A program made the translations under genes and the position numbers. DNA of 22,218 nt. Source: JAUSKF01 sp964355005 (GTDB taxonomy: Bacteria; Patescibacteriota; Minisyncoccia; UBA6257; WO2-44-18). The stretch is taken from NCBI GenBank assembly GCA_964355005.1, contig CAYHBX010000006.1, positions 1 through 22,218 on the forward strand, given 5' to 3'. Below the pieces are notes generated by a model. It was not told the origin of the DNA. It worked only from the letters and a program-made list of their open reading frames with translations, and made no database searches. Below are positions 15,723 through 21,838 of the stretch, in pieces. Position 1 is the stretch's first letter. The number at the start of each line of letters is the position of its first letter.

Positions 15723-15752
15723 TTGACAGCATAGGCTTAACTATGCTATACT
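15723..15752 (+). promoter_or_regulatory. Sigma70-type promoter with a palindrome in its spacer
   Basis: TTGACA (15723-15728) and TATACT (15747-15752) are separated by 18 bases. The spacer holds AGCATAG-N6-CTATGCT (15728-15747), a perfect inverted repeat lying exactly between the boxes. This suggests an operator for a dimeric repressor. It would drive the coiled-coil gene at 15825. Confidence 0.75.
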
Positions 15753-15772
15753 CCCCATAGTTCAAAAACTCA

Positions 15773-15819
15773 TTTTACCATGCGGTAAAAGAGCGAAAAA
15801 CAACCCCATTCAAGGAGGT
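15773..15819 (+). promoter_or_regulatory. Leader hairpin and full Shine-Dalgarno sequence
   Basis: TTTTACC (15773-15779) and GGTAAAA (15784-15790) form a perfect seven-pair hairpin with a four-base loop. AAGGAGGT (15812-15819) is five bases before the GTG at 15825 and decides that start. Confidence 0.75.
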
Positions 15820-15824
15820 CTGCC

Positions 15825-16484
15825 GTGAGCGTAAAAAAGCAGTCCGAGGAAAAAATCGACAAAAGCCAGGATCTCACAAAGGCCTGCAAGGAAGCGGAGG
15901 ACGAAGTGGCCAAGATTGGGGAGCTTGAAAGCCGGCTGATCGAAGCCAAGCAGGCGCACAAAAGCGATTTGGAGAAGTTGCGTTCGGAAGTCGGTGAGAC
16001 GATCACCGGACTGCAGAGGTTTTGTGACCAGATTGATCAGGCAATCGCCCGAATCGGCGAGGTCAGTAAGAGCAAGATCATCACTCCGGCGCCCTTCAAG
16101 TTCGACAAGACGAAGGAAGGCTGGAAGCTCATTGAGCGCGGCCCCGTCCGCCGCATCACCGACGTCTCCAAGTTGAAGCCCGAGCCCTTCCTCAAGAAGG
16201 GTGAGGACCATGTCAACGGAGAAGTAATGAGGGATCGAGCCAAGGAAAAGGGATGTGATTTCGGTCAGGGGGATCTGGAGTATGTCCTGGAGCATCAGGA
16301 TCAGATCCCGAAGAAGCTCCGCAGTTTTTACTTGGTGTTCCCCGGGACGATCTGGCGGGGTTCGGATGGCAGTCACCGCGTCCTGGTTCTTTACTGGGAC
16401 GGCGGCCGGTGGTGCCTGGGCTGGGGCTGGCTCTGGTGCGACTGGGATTCCCGCTATTGTCTCCTGTCCGCTCGCAAGTTCTAG
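15825..16484 (+). CDS. Coiled-coil protein with aromatic-rich C-terminal domain, Candidate Phyla Radiation type, function unknown
   Basis: A 219-residue protein starting at GTG, fixed by a strong Shine-Dalgarno sequence. Residues about 1-80 are charged with heptad-like spacing and look like a coiled coil. The last 50 residues hold the pattern FPGTIWR..DG....L.WDGGRW.L.W.WL..DWDS, dense in Trp and Tyr. I recall this tail from many hypothetical proteins in Parcubacteria-like genomes; that is memory, not a search. No signal peptide or membrane segment is present. It has its own promoter and terminator and appears more GC-rich than the glycan genes, so it may have moved as a unit. An overlapping antisense frame of similar length lacks comparable start signals. 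Confidence 0.8.
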   Translation: MSVKKQSEEKIDKSQDLTKACKEAEDEVAKIGELESRLIEAKQAHKSDLEKLRSEVGETITGLQRFCDQIDQAIARIGEVSKSKIITPAPFKFDKTKEGWKLIERGPVRRITDVSKLKPEPFLKKGEDHVNGEVMRDRAKEKGCDFGQGDLEYVLEHQDQIPKKLRSFYLVFPGTIWRGSDGSHRVLVLYWDGGRWCLGWGWLWCDWDSRYCLLSARKF

Positions 16485-16501
16485 GCCCTTGGGCACTTGG
16501 T

Positions 16502-16537
16502 TGTCCCTACGAAGCTAGCTTCGTAGGGACATTTTAA
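16502..16537 (+). terminator. Perfect 30-base palindromic terminator
   Basis: TGTCCCTACGAAGCT (16502-16516) is exactly complementary to 16517-16531 and is followed by a T-rich run. It lies just after the coiled-coil gene stop and closes that transcription unit. Confidence 0.85.
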
Positions 16538-16554
16538 TTTCCCTAAAATTTATA

Positions 16555-16664
16555 TACAATAGTTATCGAGCGAGACAGCCCATCGCCAAGGTGGTGGGCG
16601 GCTGTTCAAATTTAATGGACTTGGTGCGAGGATCTATCGTGTTTTGACACGGAATTCGATTCAA
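16555..16664 (+). ncRNA. Possible structured RNA of unknown type
   Basis: A -10-like TACAAT (16555-16560) is followed by a long hairpin (ACAGCC 16575-16580 with GGCTGT 16600-16605 and an inner paired stem with a CAAG loop). Further on are CGTGT/ACACG (16638-16651) and GAAT/ATTC (16652-16662). No open frame of note covers this stretch. I could not match it to a known RNA family, and no clear -35 or terminator is seen. The TTGACA at 16644-16649 could instead be part of a weak promoter. Confidence 0.3.
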
Positions 16665-16673
16665 CCCGATATT

Positions 16674-16705
16674 TTCTATTTTTCTATATTTTCTATATCT
16701 TCTAT
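16674..16705. repeat. Short tandem repeat, TTCTAT about every nine bases
   Basis: TTCTAT starts at 16674, 16682, 16691 and 16700, separated by T- or AT-rich filler. It lies beyond the 3' end of the minus-strand Cas2-like gene, next to the palindrome at 16713. Confidence 0.6.
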
Positions 16706-16712
16706 TTTCATC

Positions 16713-16750
16713 TCCTCCACTATAAACGCCTTGGCGTTTATAGTGGAGGA
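16713..16750. repeat. TATAAACGC palindrome family, copy 1
   Basis: An 18-base arm TCCTCCACTATAAACGCC (16713-16730) pairs perfectly with 16733-16750 around a two-base loop. It lies 22 bases beyond the stop of the Cas2-like gene. There is no T-run, so a classic terminator is less likely. Confidence 0.85.
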
Positions 16751-16772
16751 CCCAAACAACAATCACAAAGGC

Positions 16773-17357
16773 TTAAATTTTGGAAAAGCGCAAAGTAAAA
16801 TGCTTTTTAAGCTTTGGTTCACAAGGAATATCCGAAGTTGTGAAGTGGAAGACATATTTATTTAAATCCAAATTAAAAACTGCGCAAAGAAATTCCATTT
16901 CCGGTAGACAATCATAAGGAGAAACCCAAACGCTTTTCTGTAGTTGATAAAGTCCTAAGTCTTTTAATTTATTTCTGAAAGCGTCCCGCGCTATTTTTAA
17001 ATGATTAGGAATGTCGTAGATAATTACCCTCCATTTTTTATCCCATTGATTGGGTTTTTTTAGTTGTAGCTCTTCCAATTTATATTTTCTAACCGTTATA
17101 TATCCTTGTTGAGTGAGCTCCACCTTGATGTTGCCATCAGGCAGTTCTTTAATCGAAATTACTTTTTTCTTGGCCAACTCCCTTAGTCTTGCCGTGCGTC
17201 TCCAAGCGGTCTTGCGATTTTTGTCTTTAAAATAATCCCTTAGAAAATTTGTAAGAAAAAATGGCGATCCAGCAGCGACAATGAAACACCCGGTTATCGC
17301 CAGCCCTAGTAAGATCTGCTTTGTCAGATTAGAGCCTTTTGAAAATCCTCTTGGCAT
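16773..17357 (-). CDS. Winged-helix plus Cas2/PaaX-like domain protein with an N-terminal hydrophobic segment
   Basis: A 194-residue protein. Residues about 13-38 are hydrophobic and could span the membrane. Residues 52-92 read like a winged helix (RLRELAKKKVISIKELPDG...VELTQQGYITVRKY). Residues about 108-178 match the ferredoxin-like Cas2 fold: first strand WRVIIYDIPN with Asp115 where Cas2 has its conserved Asp, then ARDAFRNKLKDLGLYQLQKSVWV, as in Cas2 and in the central domain of PaaX repressors. No cas1 or CRISPR array is present, so a CRISPR adaptation role is unlikely here. A DNA-binding regulator or nuclease are both possible. The gene lies between copies 1 and 3 of a palindrome family, and an inverted repeat sits just before its start. 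No Shine-Dalgarno sequence is seen. Confidence 0.78.
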   Translation of the reverse strand: MPRGFSKGSNLTKQILLGLAITGCFIVAAGSPFFLTNFLRDYFKDKNRKTAWRRTARLRELAKKKVISIKELPDGNIKVELTQQGYITVRKYKLEELQLKKPNQWDKKWRVIIYDIPNHLKIARDAFRNKLKDLGLYQLQKSVWVSPYDCLPEMEFLCAVFNLDLNKYVFHFTTSDIPCEPKLKKHFTLRFSKI

Positions 17358-17363
17358 AATCGC

Positions 17364-17383
17364 TACACTAACATGACAGTGTA
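17364..17383. promoter_or_regulatory. Inverted repeat upstream of the Cas2/PaaX-like gene, possible operator
   Basis: TACACT (17364-17369) and AGTGTA (17378-17383) are separated by eight bases and start seven bases before the gene's ATG. A dimeric winged-helix protein could bind here, possibly autoregulation. Confidence 0.4.
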
Positions 17384-17393
17384 ATTAAATCAT

Positions 17394-17427
17394 CTCTAAT
17401 ATAAATGCCATAGCGTTTATAGCGGAG
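17394..17427. repeat. TATAAACGC palindrome family, copy 3 (degenerate)
   Basis: The arms 17394-17408 and 17413-17427 pair with two mismatches and two G-T wobbles around a CATA loop. The core and outer GGAG match the other copies. Confidence 0.65.
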
Positions 17428-17433
17428 TTTGTT

Positions 17434-17460
17434 GTCTTGGCCGGTCGGGCCGGCCAAGGC
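17434..17460. repeat. GC-rich hairpin
   Basis: CTTGGCCGG (17436-17444) pairs perfectly with CCGGCCAAG (17450-17458); one wobble and one G-C pair extend the stem to 17434-17460. A purine-rich stretch (about 17459-17520) follows, with no gene visible in it. Confidence 0.7.
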
Positions 17461-17514
17461 AGGCAGGAAAGAACGGAGCGGGTTGAGGGGAGAGGAAATG
17501 GTCAAGAGAGAGGC

Positions 17515-17543
17515 TTGGCTTGAGATGATTTTTGTTATTTAAT
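17515..17543 (+). promoter_or_regulatory. Putative promoter of the methyltransferase/GT-C operon
   Basis: TTGGCT (17515-17520) and TTTAAT (17538-17543) are separated by 17 bases. The -10 ends seven bases before ATG 17551, so the mRNA may be leaderless; no Shine-Dalgarno sequence is present. Confidence 0.4.
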
Positions 17544-17550
17544 ACCTTAT

Positions 17551-18180
17551 ATGACCGCAAAAGAAGCTAAAAAAGAAATAATGCGTTTGTATGGCGGCAA
17601 GGGGTGGTCGAGTATTTTTACTCGCATTCGGCTTTTTATTACCGCGCCGTTTGATGCTCTGATGAAGCATATTCCCTCGGAGGGTTTCATTGTGGATCTC
17701 GGTTGCGGATACGGAATTTTTGCTAACTTGCTTGGCCTAACATCCGAAAAAAGAAAAATTTTGGGTGTAGACCTGGATGAATATAAAGTCTCTCGCGCGC
17801 CAAAAGGAATTGCCAACGTTGAATTTCGGAATGCCGATATTACTAAAATAGAAATCCCCCCGGCCGATTGTATTTTACTTATCCACGTCCTACACCACCT
17901 GGATTCTTATGAGCAACAAAAGCCGTTGATTGAGGCTTGTCTCGCCAAGCTAAGATCTGGAGGCAAATTGATAATCGCCGAAATTGACCGCTGGCCATGG
18001 TGGAAATTTCTGCTGACACAATTGGCGGATCATCTACTTTATCCCGGCGACAAAATATATTATCGTTTCCCGGAGAGCATGAAGGAATTACTTGGTCATC
18101 TTCCGGTAAAGGTGGAAACCGAAGTAATGCATCGGCGCACCCCCTTTTCTCACACCACCTATATCTGTACTAAGGACTAA
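17551..18180 (+). CDS. Class I SAM-dependent methyltransferase
   Basis: A 209-residue protein with motif I IVDLGCGYGIF (about 47-57), an acidic end of strand 2 (LGVDLDE), DITKIEIPPADCILLIHVLHHLD as motifs II-III, and GGKLIIAEIDRWPWWKF after that. All fit small-molecule class I methyltransferases. The substrate is unknown. It opens a three-gene run with a second methyltransferase and a GT-C-like protein, so a sugar or lipid carrier of the envelope is a fair guess. RWPWWKFLLTQLADHLLYPGD may touch the membrane. Confidence 0.85.
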   Translation: MTAKEAKKEIMRLYGGKGWSSIFTRIRLFITAPFDALMKHIPSEGFIVDLGCGYGIFANLLGLTSEKRKILGVDLDEYKVSRAPKGIANVEFRNADITKIEIPPADCILLIHVLHHLDSYEQQKPLIEACLAKLRSGGKLIIAEIDRWPWWKFLLTQLADHLLYPGDKIYYRFPESMKELLGHLPVKVETEVMHRRTPFSHTTYICTKD

Positions 18181-18198
18181 GCACTACGGACTATCACC

Positions 18199-18921
18199 AT
18201 GTTTATAAACAATCTCACCTACAAAATAATTTATATCGGGAAGATGTTGCGTTCCCGGAAATTATTCCAGGCGCTTGAACAACATGCTTCAGGAGAAGTT
18301 TTGGACATTGGCGGGTGGGATTTTTTTCTGCACGCGACAAAAGATCCGAAGATAAAGTTTTCCAATTGGACTAATTTAGAGAGGGATGCCGCGCATGTTC
18401 CGGATATTAAAGATCCGCGTTACAAATTACTGATAGCGGACGGTTGCGACACTAAATTGCCGGCAGGGTCTTTTGATACCATTTTGAACATGCAGGTGGT
18501 GGAGCATGTTTTTGAGCCAATCAAGATGGTTGAGGAGATTGGCCGGCTTTTAAAAAAAGACGGCAAGGCAATTTTTCTTATTCCTCAAACATCTGTTTTG
18601 CATCACGCCCCCGAGCACTATTATAACTTCACCCGCTATTGGATATATAAGGCTTTGGACAGAGCCGGCCTTAAATTGGTCAAATTAGACCCAATCGGGG
18701 GCCGTTGGACTACCTTTGCTTCGCATCTAGTGCATTTTTTCTTCCAAGCTTTTCGAGCGCCCGGTTATTCAATGCCGGAAAATAAGAGAAATTTGTTGTT
18801 CTATTTGCTGTTCCCTCTGATGGCGGTTTACGCGCTGGTCAGCATTCCCATTTGCTTGATCTTCGGGCTGGGGGATTTGAACGAAGATCCGAATAATTAT
18901 GTTGTTATTGCTACTAAATAG
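18199..18921 (+). CDS. SAM-dependent methyltransferase with C-terminal membrane segment
   Basis: A 240-residue protein. Motif I is EVLDIGGWDFF (about 33-43), DTILNMQVVEHVFEP carries the later motifs, and GRLLKKDGKAIFLIPQ is the strand 5 region. After residue about 196 comes a hydrophobic stretch (LLFYLLFPLMAVYALVSIP) that should anchor it in the membrane. The start is 18 bases after the first methyltransferase, and its last 23 bases overlap the start of the GT-C-like gene. Membrane anchoring favours a lipid-linked sugar as substrate, which is inference. Confidence 0.82.
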   Translation: MFINNLTYKIIYIGKMLRSRKLFQALEQHASGEVLDIGGWDFFLHATKDPKIKFSNWTNLERDAAHVPDIKDPRYKLLIADGCDTKLPAGSFDTILNMQVVEHVFEPIKMVEEIGRLLKKDGKAIFLIPQTSVLHHAPEHYYNFTRYWIYKALDRAGLKLVKLDPIGGRWTTFASHLVHFFFQAFRAPGYSMPENKRNLLFYLLFPLMAVYALVSIPICLIFGLGDLNEDPNNYVVIATK

Positions 18922-20857
18922 AATTAAGTCGTTAGTTCCGACGCTATCGGTCGGAGAGCCGACCTTGCGTCGGCTTCGTAAGTCGTTATTTATTTTTTTG
19001 AGCGCTGTCCTGACCGGTCTGCTTTTCGCCGGTCCATTATTTTTTATCCAAAAAGCAGTCGAAAGAGAAGGCTTGACCTTTCTGGCTTCGCAGTACACCA
19101 CCGAAGCTAATGAGTTGGAGATGGATCTGCCGCGAGCGCGGGAAGTGTTTGATGGCCACTTAATGCCGAATGAACTTTTTGTTGACCAAGCCGGGCCTAC
19201 ACCGCTAAACCCCGCGCCGATTTGGTTGTTGAGTATTCCGATGTTTCTGACCGGTGGTGATATTAATAACGCTTATTTACTCAATCAGTTTCTTTTCGGG
19301 GCGATGATGTTTTTGGTGTTTTATTTCTTGGGGCTGATGCTGGCCCGGAAATTTTGGTGGGCTTATTTTATGGGATTCCTAGGTGCGCTTACTCCGTTGG
19401 CCCGCTACCTACCCCGCGGCGTTTCTAGTTTGGACAATTTCTTAAATTTAGTAGTTAAAAATTTTATCCCGTTTGTAAATTCACCACTGGAGTCATTGTT
19501 TCTGCACAAAGTTGTAGATCCGATCATTACTTTTATTTTTTACATTCCGGCCATTGCATTTTTAATTTGGTTCTGGCGGATCCCGAATAAAAAAACCGCC
19601 ACTTTATCCGCCGTATCAATAGGTTTGTTGTTTTATGTCTACTGGCATTATTGGGTCTATCTTTTGGCGGTAATTATTTTATTAGCTATCTATGCCTTTT
19701 GGCGGAGAAGTTGGGACTTGGTTCGCTGGCAATCGATGCTTCGGCTGCTGCTAATTTTGGCGATAGTCGCTCTGCCGTATTTTATAAATTATTTTATCTT
19801 TAATAGTTCCGATTTCGCCAAAGAGATCGTGGAGCGCTATGGAGTGATCGAACCCGGCCGTTGGCTGCAGACGTATCGGGTTATTCCGGATTATATTTTT
19901 TACCTCATTTCTTCGGCGTTGGTTTATCTGGTGTTTTGGCGCGGCAAAATCGTTGATGCCGGTCATCGCACGTCGGCAATTCTATTTTGGGCCTTTAATC
20001 TGGCGGCTTTTGGAGTTTGGAATATGCAGCTGGTTACCGGCTTCAACTTGACCGCGAATCATTGGTGGCTTGCTTATGCTCCGATCGGATTATTGATCCT
20101 TTTTTCTTTGGTTTACGTATTGGCGGAGCGCCGGATAAAAAATAAAAAAATTATTACCGCGATTTTAATAACCTTAGCGGTTCTACTGATAATTAAAAAG
20201 ATCGTCAACGTGTTTATTTTCGTGTCACCCTCCGAGATGGTAGTCCAAAAGTATTCTTTTAATCCGGCGATTGCGTTGGCCTGGAAAGAGATCAATAAAT
20301 TGCCCGGCGAGCCGAAAATTATCTCTCCGGTTTTTATGGACTCGGTTTATCTGACGATCTATACTTCCGCTCGGCCCTATCTGCCTTTCTACACCAATAC
20401 TTTGGTTTCCGATCGGGAACTGGAGGATCGGTTTTTAAAATCGCAAAAACTTTTCGGTATTTCCCGGGAGAATTTGGAAAAGCAACTGCGATGGCGTTCG
20501 GTGCCTCCGGGGTGCGAGGCGGTGGCCGACCATTTCTTGGTTAGTGATTTGATTTGCGACAATCATACCCGATTCAGTTTTGAAAACGGCCGTTTTCTAT
20601 ACGGCTTTAAGTATTTACCGGAAAAATACAATACGGTCGGAAAAATAAAGCCGCGCTGGGATATTCCGGAAGATAAAATTCAGGAGCTGTTGAAACGCTA
20701 TGATACTTTGCGGGTTTCTTGGAGGGACGTTGGCGTCGATTATGTTTACCTAAGCCCAATGGGAAAGAATTTGTCCGGAAAGAGCTTGCAATACGAAAAA
20801 GAGCTGGAATTGCTGTACAAAAATGACGGAGCGGAGGTGTACCGCATTAGAAATTAG
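18899..20857 (+). CDS. Polytopic membrane protein, GT-C-like glycosyltransferase, copy 2, with an N-terminal insertion
   Basis: A 652-residue paralogue of the gene at 12953. Shared features are about ten hydrophobic segments, an acidic first loop (EANELEMDLPRAREVFDGH), the SAVSIGLLFYVYWHYW segment, and a soluble C-terminal part with IPEDKIQELLKRYD. It begins with ATG 18899 inside the upstream methyltransferase gene. Codons 10-27 lie in a 54-base segment framed by direct repeats TAAGTCGTTA. Removing it would join NRIKSL directly to FIFLSAVLTG, similar to the paralogue's start, so this looks like a frame-preserving insertion. GT-C function is inferred from topology and context; the transferred sugar is unknown. 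Confidence 0.7.
   Translation: MLLLLLNRIKSLVPTLSVGEPTLRRLRKSLFIFLSAVLTGLLFAGPLFFIQKAVEREGLTFLASQYTTEANELEMDLPRAREVFDGHLMPNELFVDQAGPTPLNPAPIWLLSIPMFLTGGDINNAYLLNQFLFGAMMFLVFYFLGLMLARKFWWAYFMGFLGALTPLARYLPRGVSSLDNFLNLVVKNFIPFVNSPLESLFLHKVVDPIITFIFYIPAIAFLIWFWRIPNKKTATLSAVSIGLLFYVYWHYWVYLLAVIILLAIYAFWRRSWDLVRWQSMLRLLLILAIVALPYFINYFIFNSSDFAKEIVERYGVIEPGRWLQTYRVIPDYIFYLISSALVYLVFWRGKIVDAGHRTSAILFWAFNLAAFGVWNMQLVTGFNLTANHWWLAYAPIGLLILFSLVYVLAERRIKNKKIITAILITLAVLLIIKKIVNVFIFVSPSEMVVQKYSFNPAIALAWKEINKLPGEPKIISPVFMDSVYLTIYTSARPYLPFYTNTLVSDRELEDRFLKSQKLFGISRENLEKQLRWRSVPPGCEAVADHFLVSDLICDNHTRFSFENGRFLYGFKYLPEKYNTVGKIKPRWDIPEDKIQELLKRYDTLRVSWRDVGVDYVYLSPMGKNLSGKSLQYEKELELLYKNDGAEVYRIRN
18925..18988 (+). 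repeat. Hairpin insertion flanked by 10-base direct repeats, frame kept
   Basis: TAAGTCGTTA occurs at 18925-18934 and 18979-18988 (54 bases apart, 18 codons). Between them CCGACGC/GCGTCGG (18938-18944, 18967-18973) and GGTCGG/CCGACC (18949-18954, 18959-18964) form one nested hairpin. The pattern resembles a palindromic element with a target-site duplication. Confidence 0.7.
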
Positions 20858-20861
20858 CAAA

Positions 20862-21701
20862 TTAGGACTTAGAAAGTAATTTTCTAAGGTATTTTCTGAA
20901 TTCTTCCTTGAATTCCGGATGCTGGAGTCCGTAATAAGCTTGTGCTTGCAAAAGTCCCAATTTAGATCCGGTATCAAAATATTCGCCCTCGAACAGCCAG
21001 CCGTAAAGTTGACCGCCTTCTTTTATATATAACCGCAGGACTTCCGCGATCGGCAATTCCCGTTTTTCCGCAAGCGCGTTCTGGGCCTTTTTGATCAGCG
21101 GGAAAATATCCGCGGTCAAAACATATCTTCCCATGGAAGCAATATCCGACGGCGCTTCCCCGCGTTTTGGTTTTTCTACGACATCCAGTATTTTGTATAG
21201 CCCCTTTTCAACCATTTCCGGCTTTACCACTCCATATCTTTCTAAAACTTCCACCGGCATCTTTTGAAGGACCATCACCGGAGTTTTGGTTTTTTTATAA
21301 GCTTCAATGAATTTTTTGGCGGCATTCTCCGGGCCGGCTAGCAGATCGTCTCCGAAGTAAACCAGGAAAGGTTCGTCATTCAAAAAATTTTCTGCCGCCA
21401 ACACCGCGTCCGCGCTACCTTTTGGTTCTTGCTGAATAGCGAAATCAAATTTCACGCCAAGTTTTACCCACTCCGAGTCCGGCGCGAGCGAGTCAATGTA
21501 AGTTTGAAACTGATGCTGTCCCTCGGAGATCACGAAAATGATCTGGCGGATTCCGGCGGCGACCAGTTCATCTATCAGATAATGGATGATCGGTTTGTCG
21601 GCTACGCCCACCATTCCTTTTGGTTGGTGAAAAGTAAGTGGTCGCAGGCGCATACCTCGTCCCGCGACCGGCAATACTGCTTTGGTGATATCGGAGTTCA
21701 T
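20862..21701 (-). CDS. galU: UTP-glucose-1-phosphate uridylyltransferase family protein (GalU-like)
   Basis: A 279-residue nucleotidyltransferase of GalU size. The nucleotide-binding loop is AVLPVAGRGMRLRPLT (residues 8-23), followed by PKGM and KPIIHYLIDE. FGDDLL is the metal site, VEKP comes later, and EYFDTGSKLGLLQA is the GalU-type C-terminal motif. The reaction is UTP plus glucose 1-phosphate giving UDP-glucose, the donor for many glycans here. The loop is closer to RmlA/ManC-like forms than to the usual GLGTRFLPATK, so another sugar phosphate is possible. It ends tail to tail with the GT-C-like gene, four bases apart. Start ATG 21701 has no Shine-Dalgarno sequence. Confidence 0.88.
   Translation of the reverse strand: MNSDITKAVLPVAGRGMRLRPLTFHQPKGMVGVADKPIIHYLIDELVAAGIRQIIFVISEGQHQFQTYIDSLAPDSEWVKLGVKFDFAIQQEPKGSADAVLAAENFLNDEPFLVYFGDDLLAGPENAAKKFIEAYKKTKTPVMVLQKMPVEVLERYGVVKPEMVEKGLYKILDVVEKPKRGEAPSDIASMGRYVLTADIFPLIKKAQNALAEKRELPIAEVLRLYIKEGGQLYGWLFEGEYFDTGSKLGLLQAQAYYGLQHPEFKEEFRKYLRKLLSKS
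20868..20888. terminator. Weak hairpin at the convergent gene ends
   Basis: CTTAGAAA (20868-20875) pairs with TTTCTAAG (20881-20888) around GTAAT. It overlaps the last codons of the GalU-like gene and lies just after the GT-C-like stop. The AT-rich stem has no clear T-run, so termination is only possible. Confidence 0.35.
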
Positions 21702-21740
21702 GAATTAAGAATAACGAATTATGAATAATGTAGATAGCAA

Positions 21741-21769
21741 CAAAAAAACCGCGCTGGGTAGCGCGGTTT
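21741..21769 (-). terminator. Rho-independent terminator of the EamA-type gene
   Basis: AAACCGCGCT (21746-21755) pairs with AGCGCGGTTT (21760-21769) around GGGT. On the minus strand the stem is followed by a run of T (complement of the A run at 21742-21748). Confidence 0.82.
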
Positions 21770-21794
21770 AAGATTTTTGGTTCTTATTGCCATT

Positions 21795-21828
21795 CTCCGT
21801 TATAAACGCTATGGCGTTTATAACGGAG
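21795..21828. repeat. TATAAACGC palindrome family, copy 2
   Basis: The arm CTCCGTTATAAACGC (21795-21809) pairs perfectly with 21814-21828 around TATG. It lies ten bases beyond the stop of the EamA-type gene, in the same relative place as copy 1 beyond the Cas2-like gene. Confidence 0.85.
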
Positions 21829-21838
21829 GCAAAGGAAT

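Noticed and set aside
15810..16496. 228-codon minus-strand frame opposite the coiled-coil gene
   Set aside because: The plus-strand gene has promoter, SD and terminator in the right order; the antisense frame has none of these and would start within the coding gene's far end.
16570..16665. A tRNA or tmRNA
   Set aside because: No cloverleaf with a proper T-arm and acceptor stem could be built from the visible stems.
16773..17357. A CRISPR-Cas adaptation locus because of the Cas2-like domain
   Set aside because: No cas1, other cas gene or repeat-spacer array is seen; the palindromes nearby are not regularly spaced repeats.
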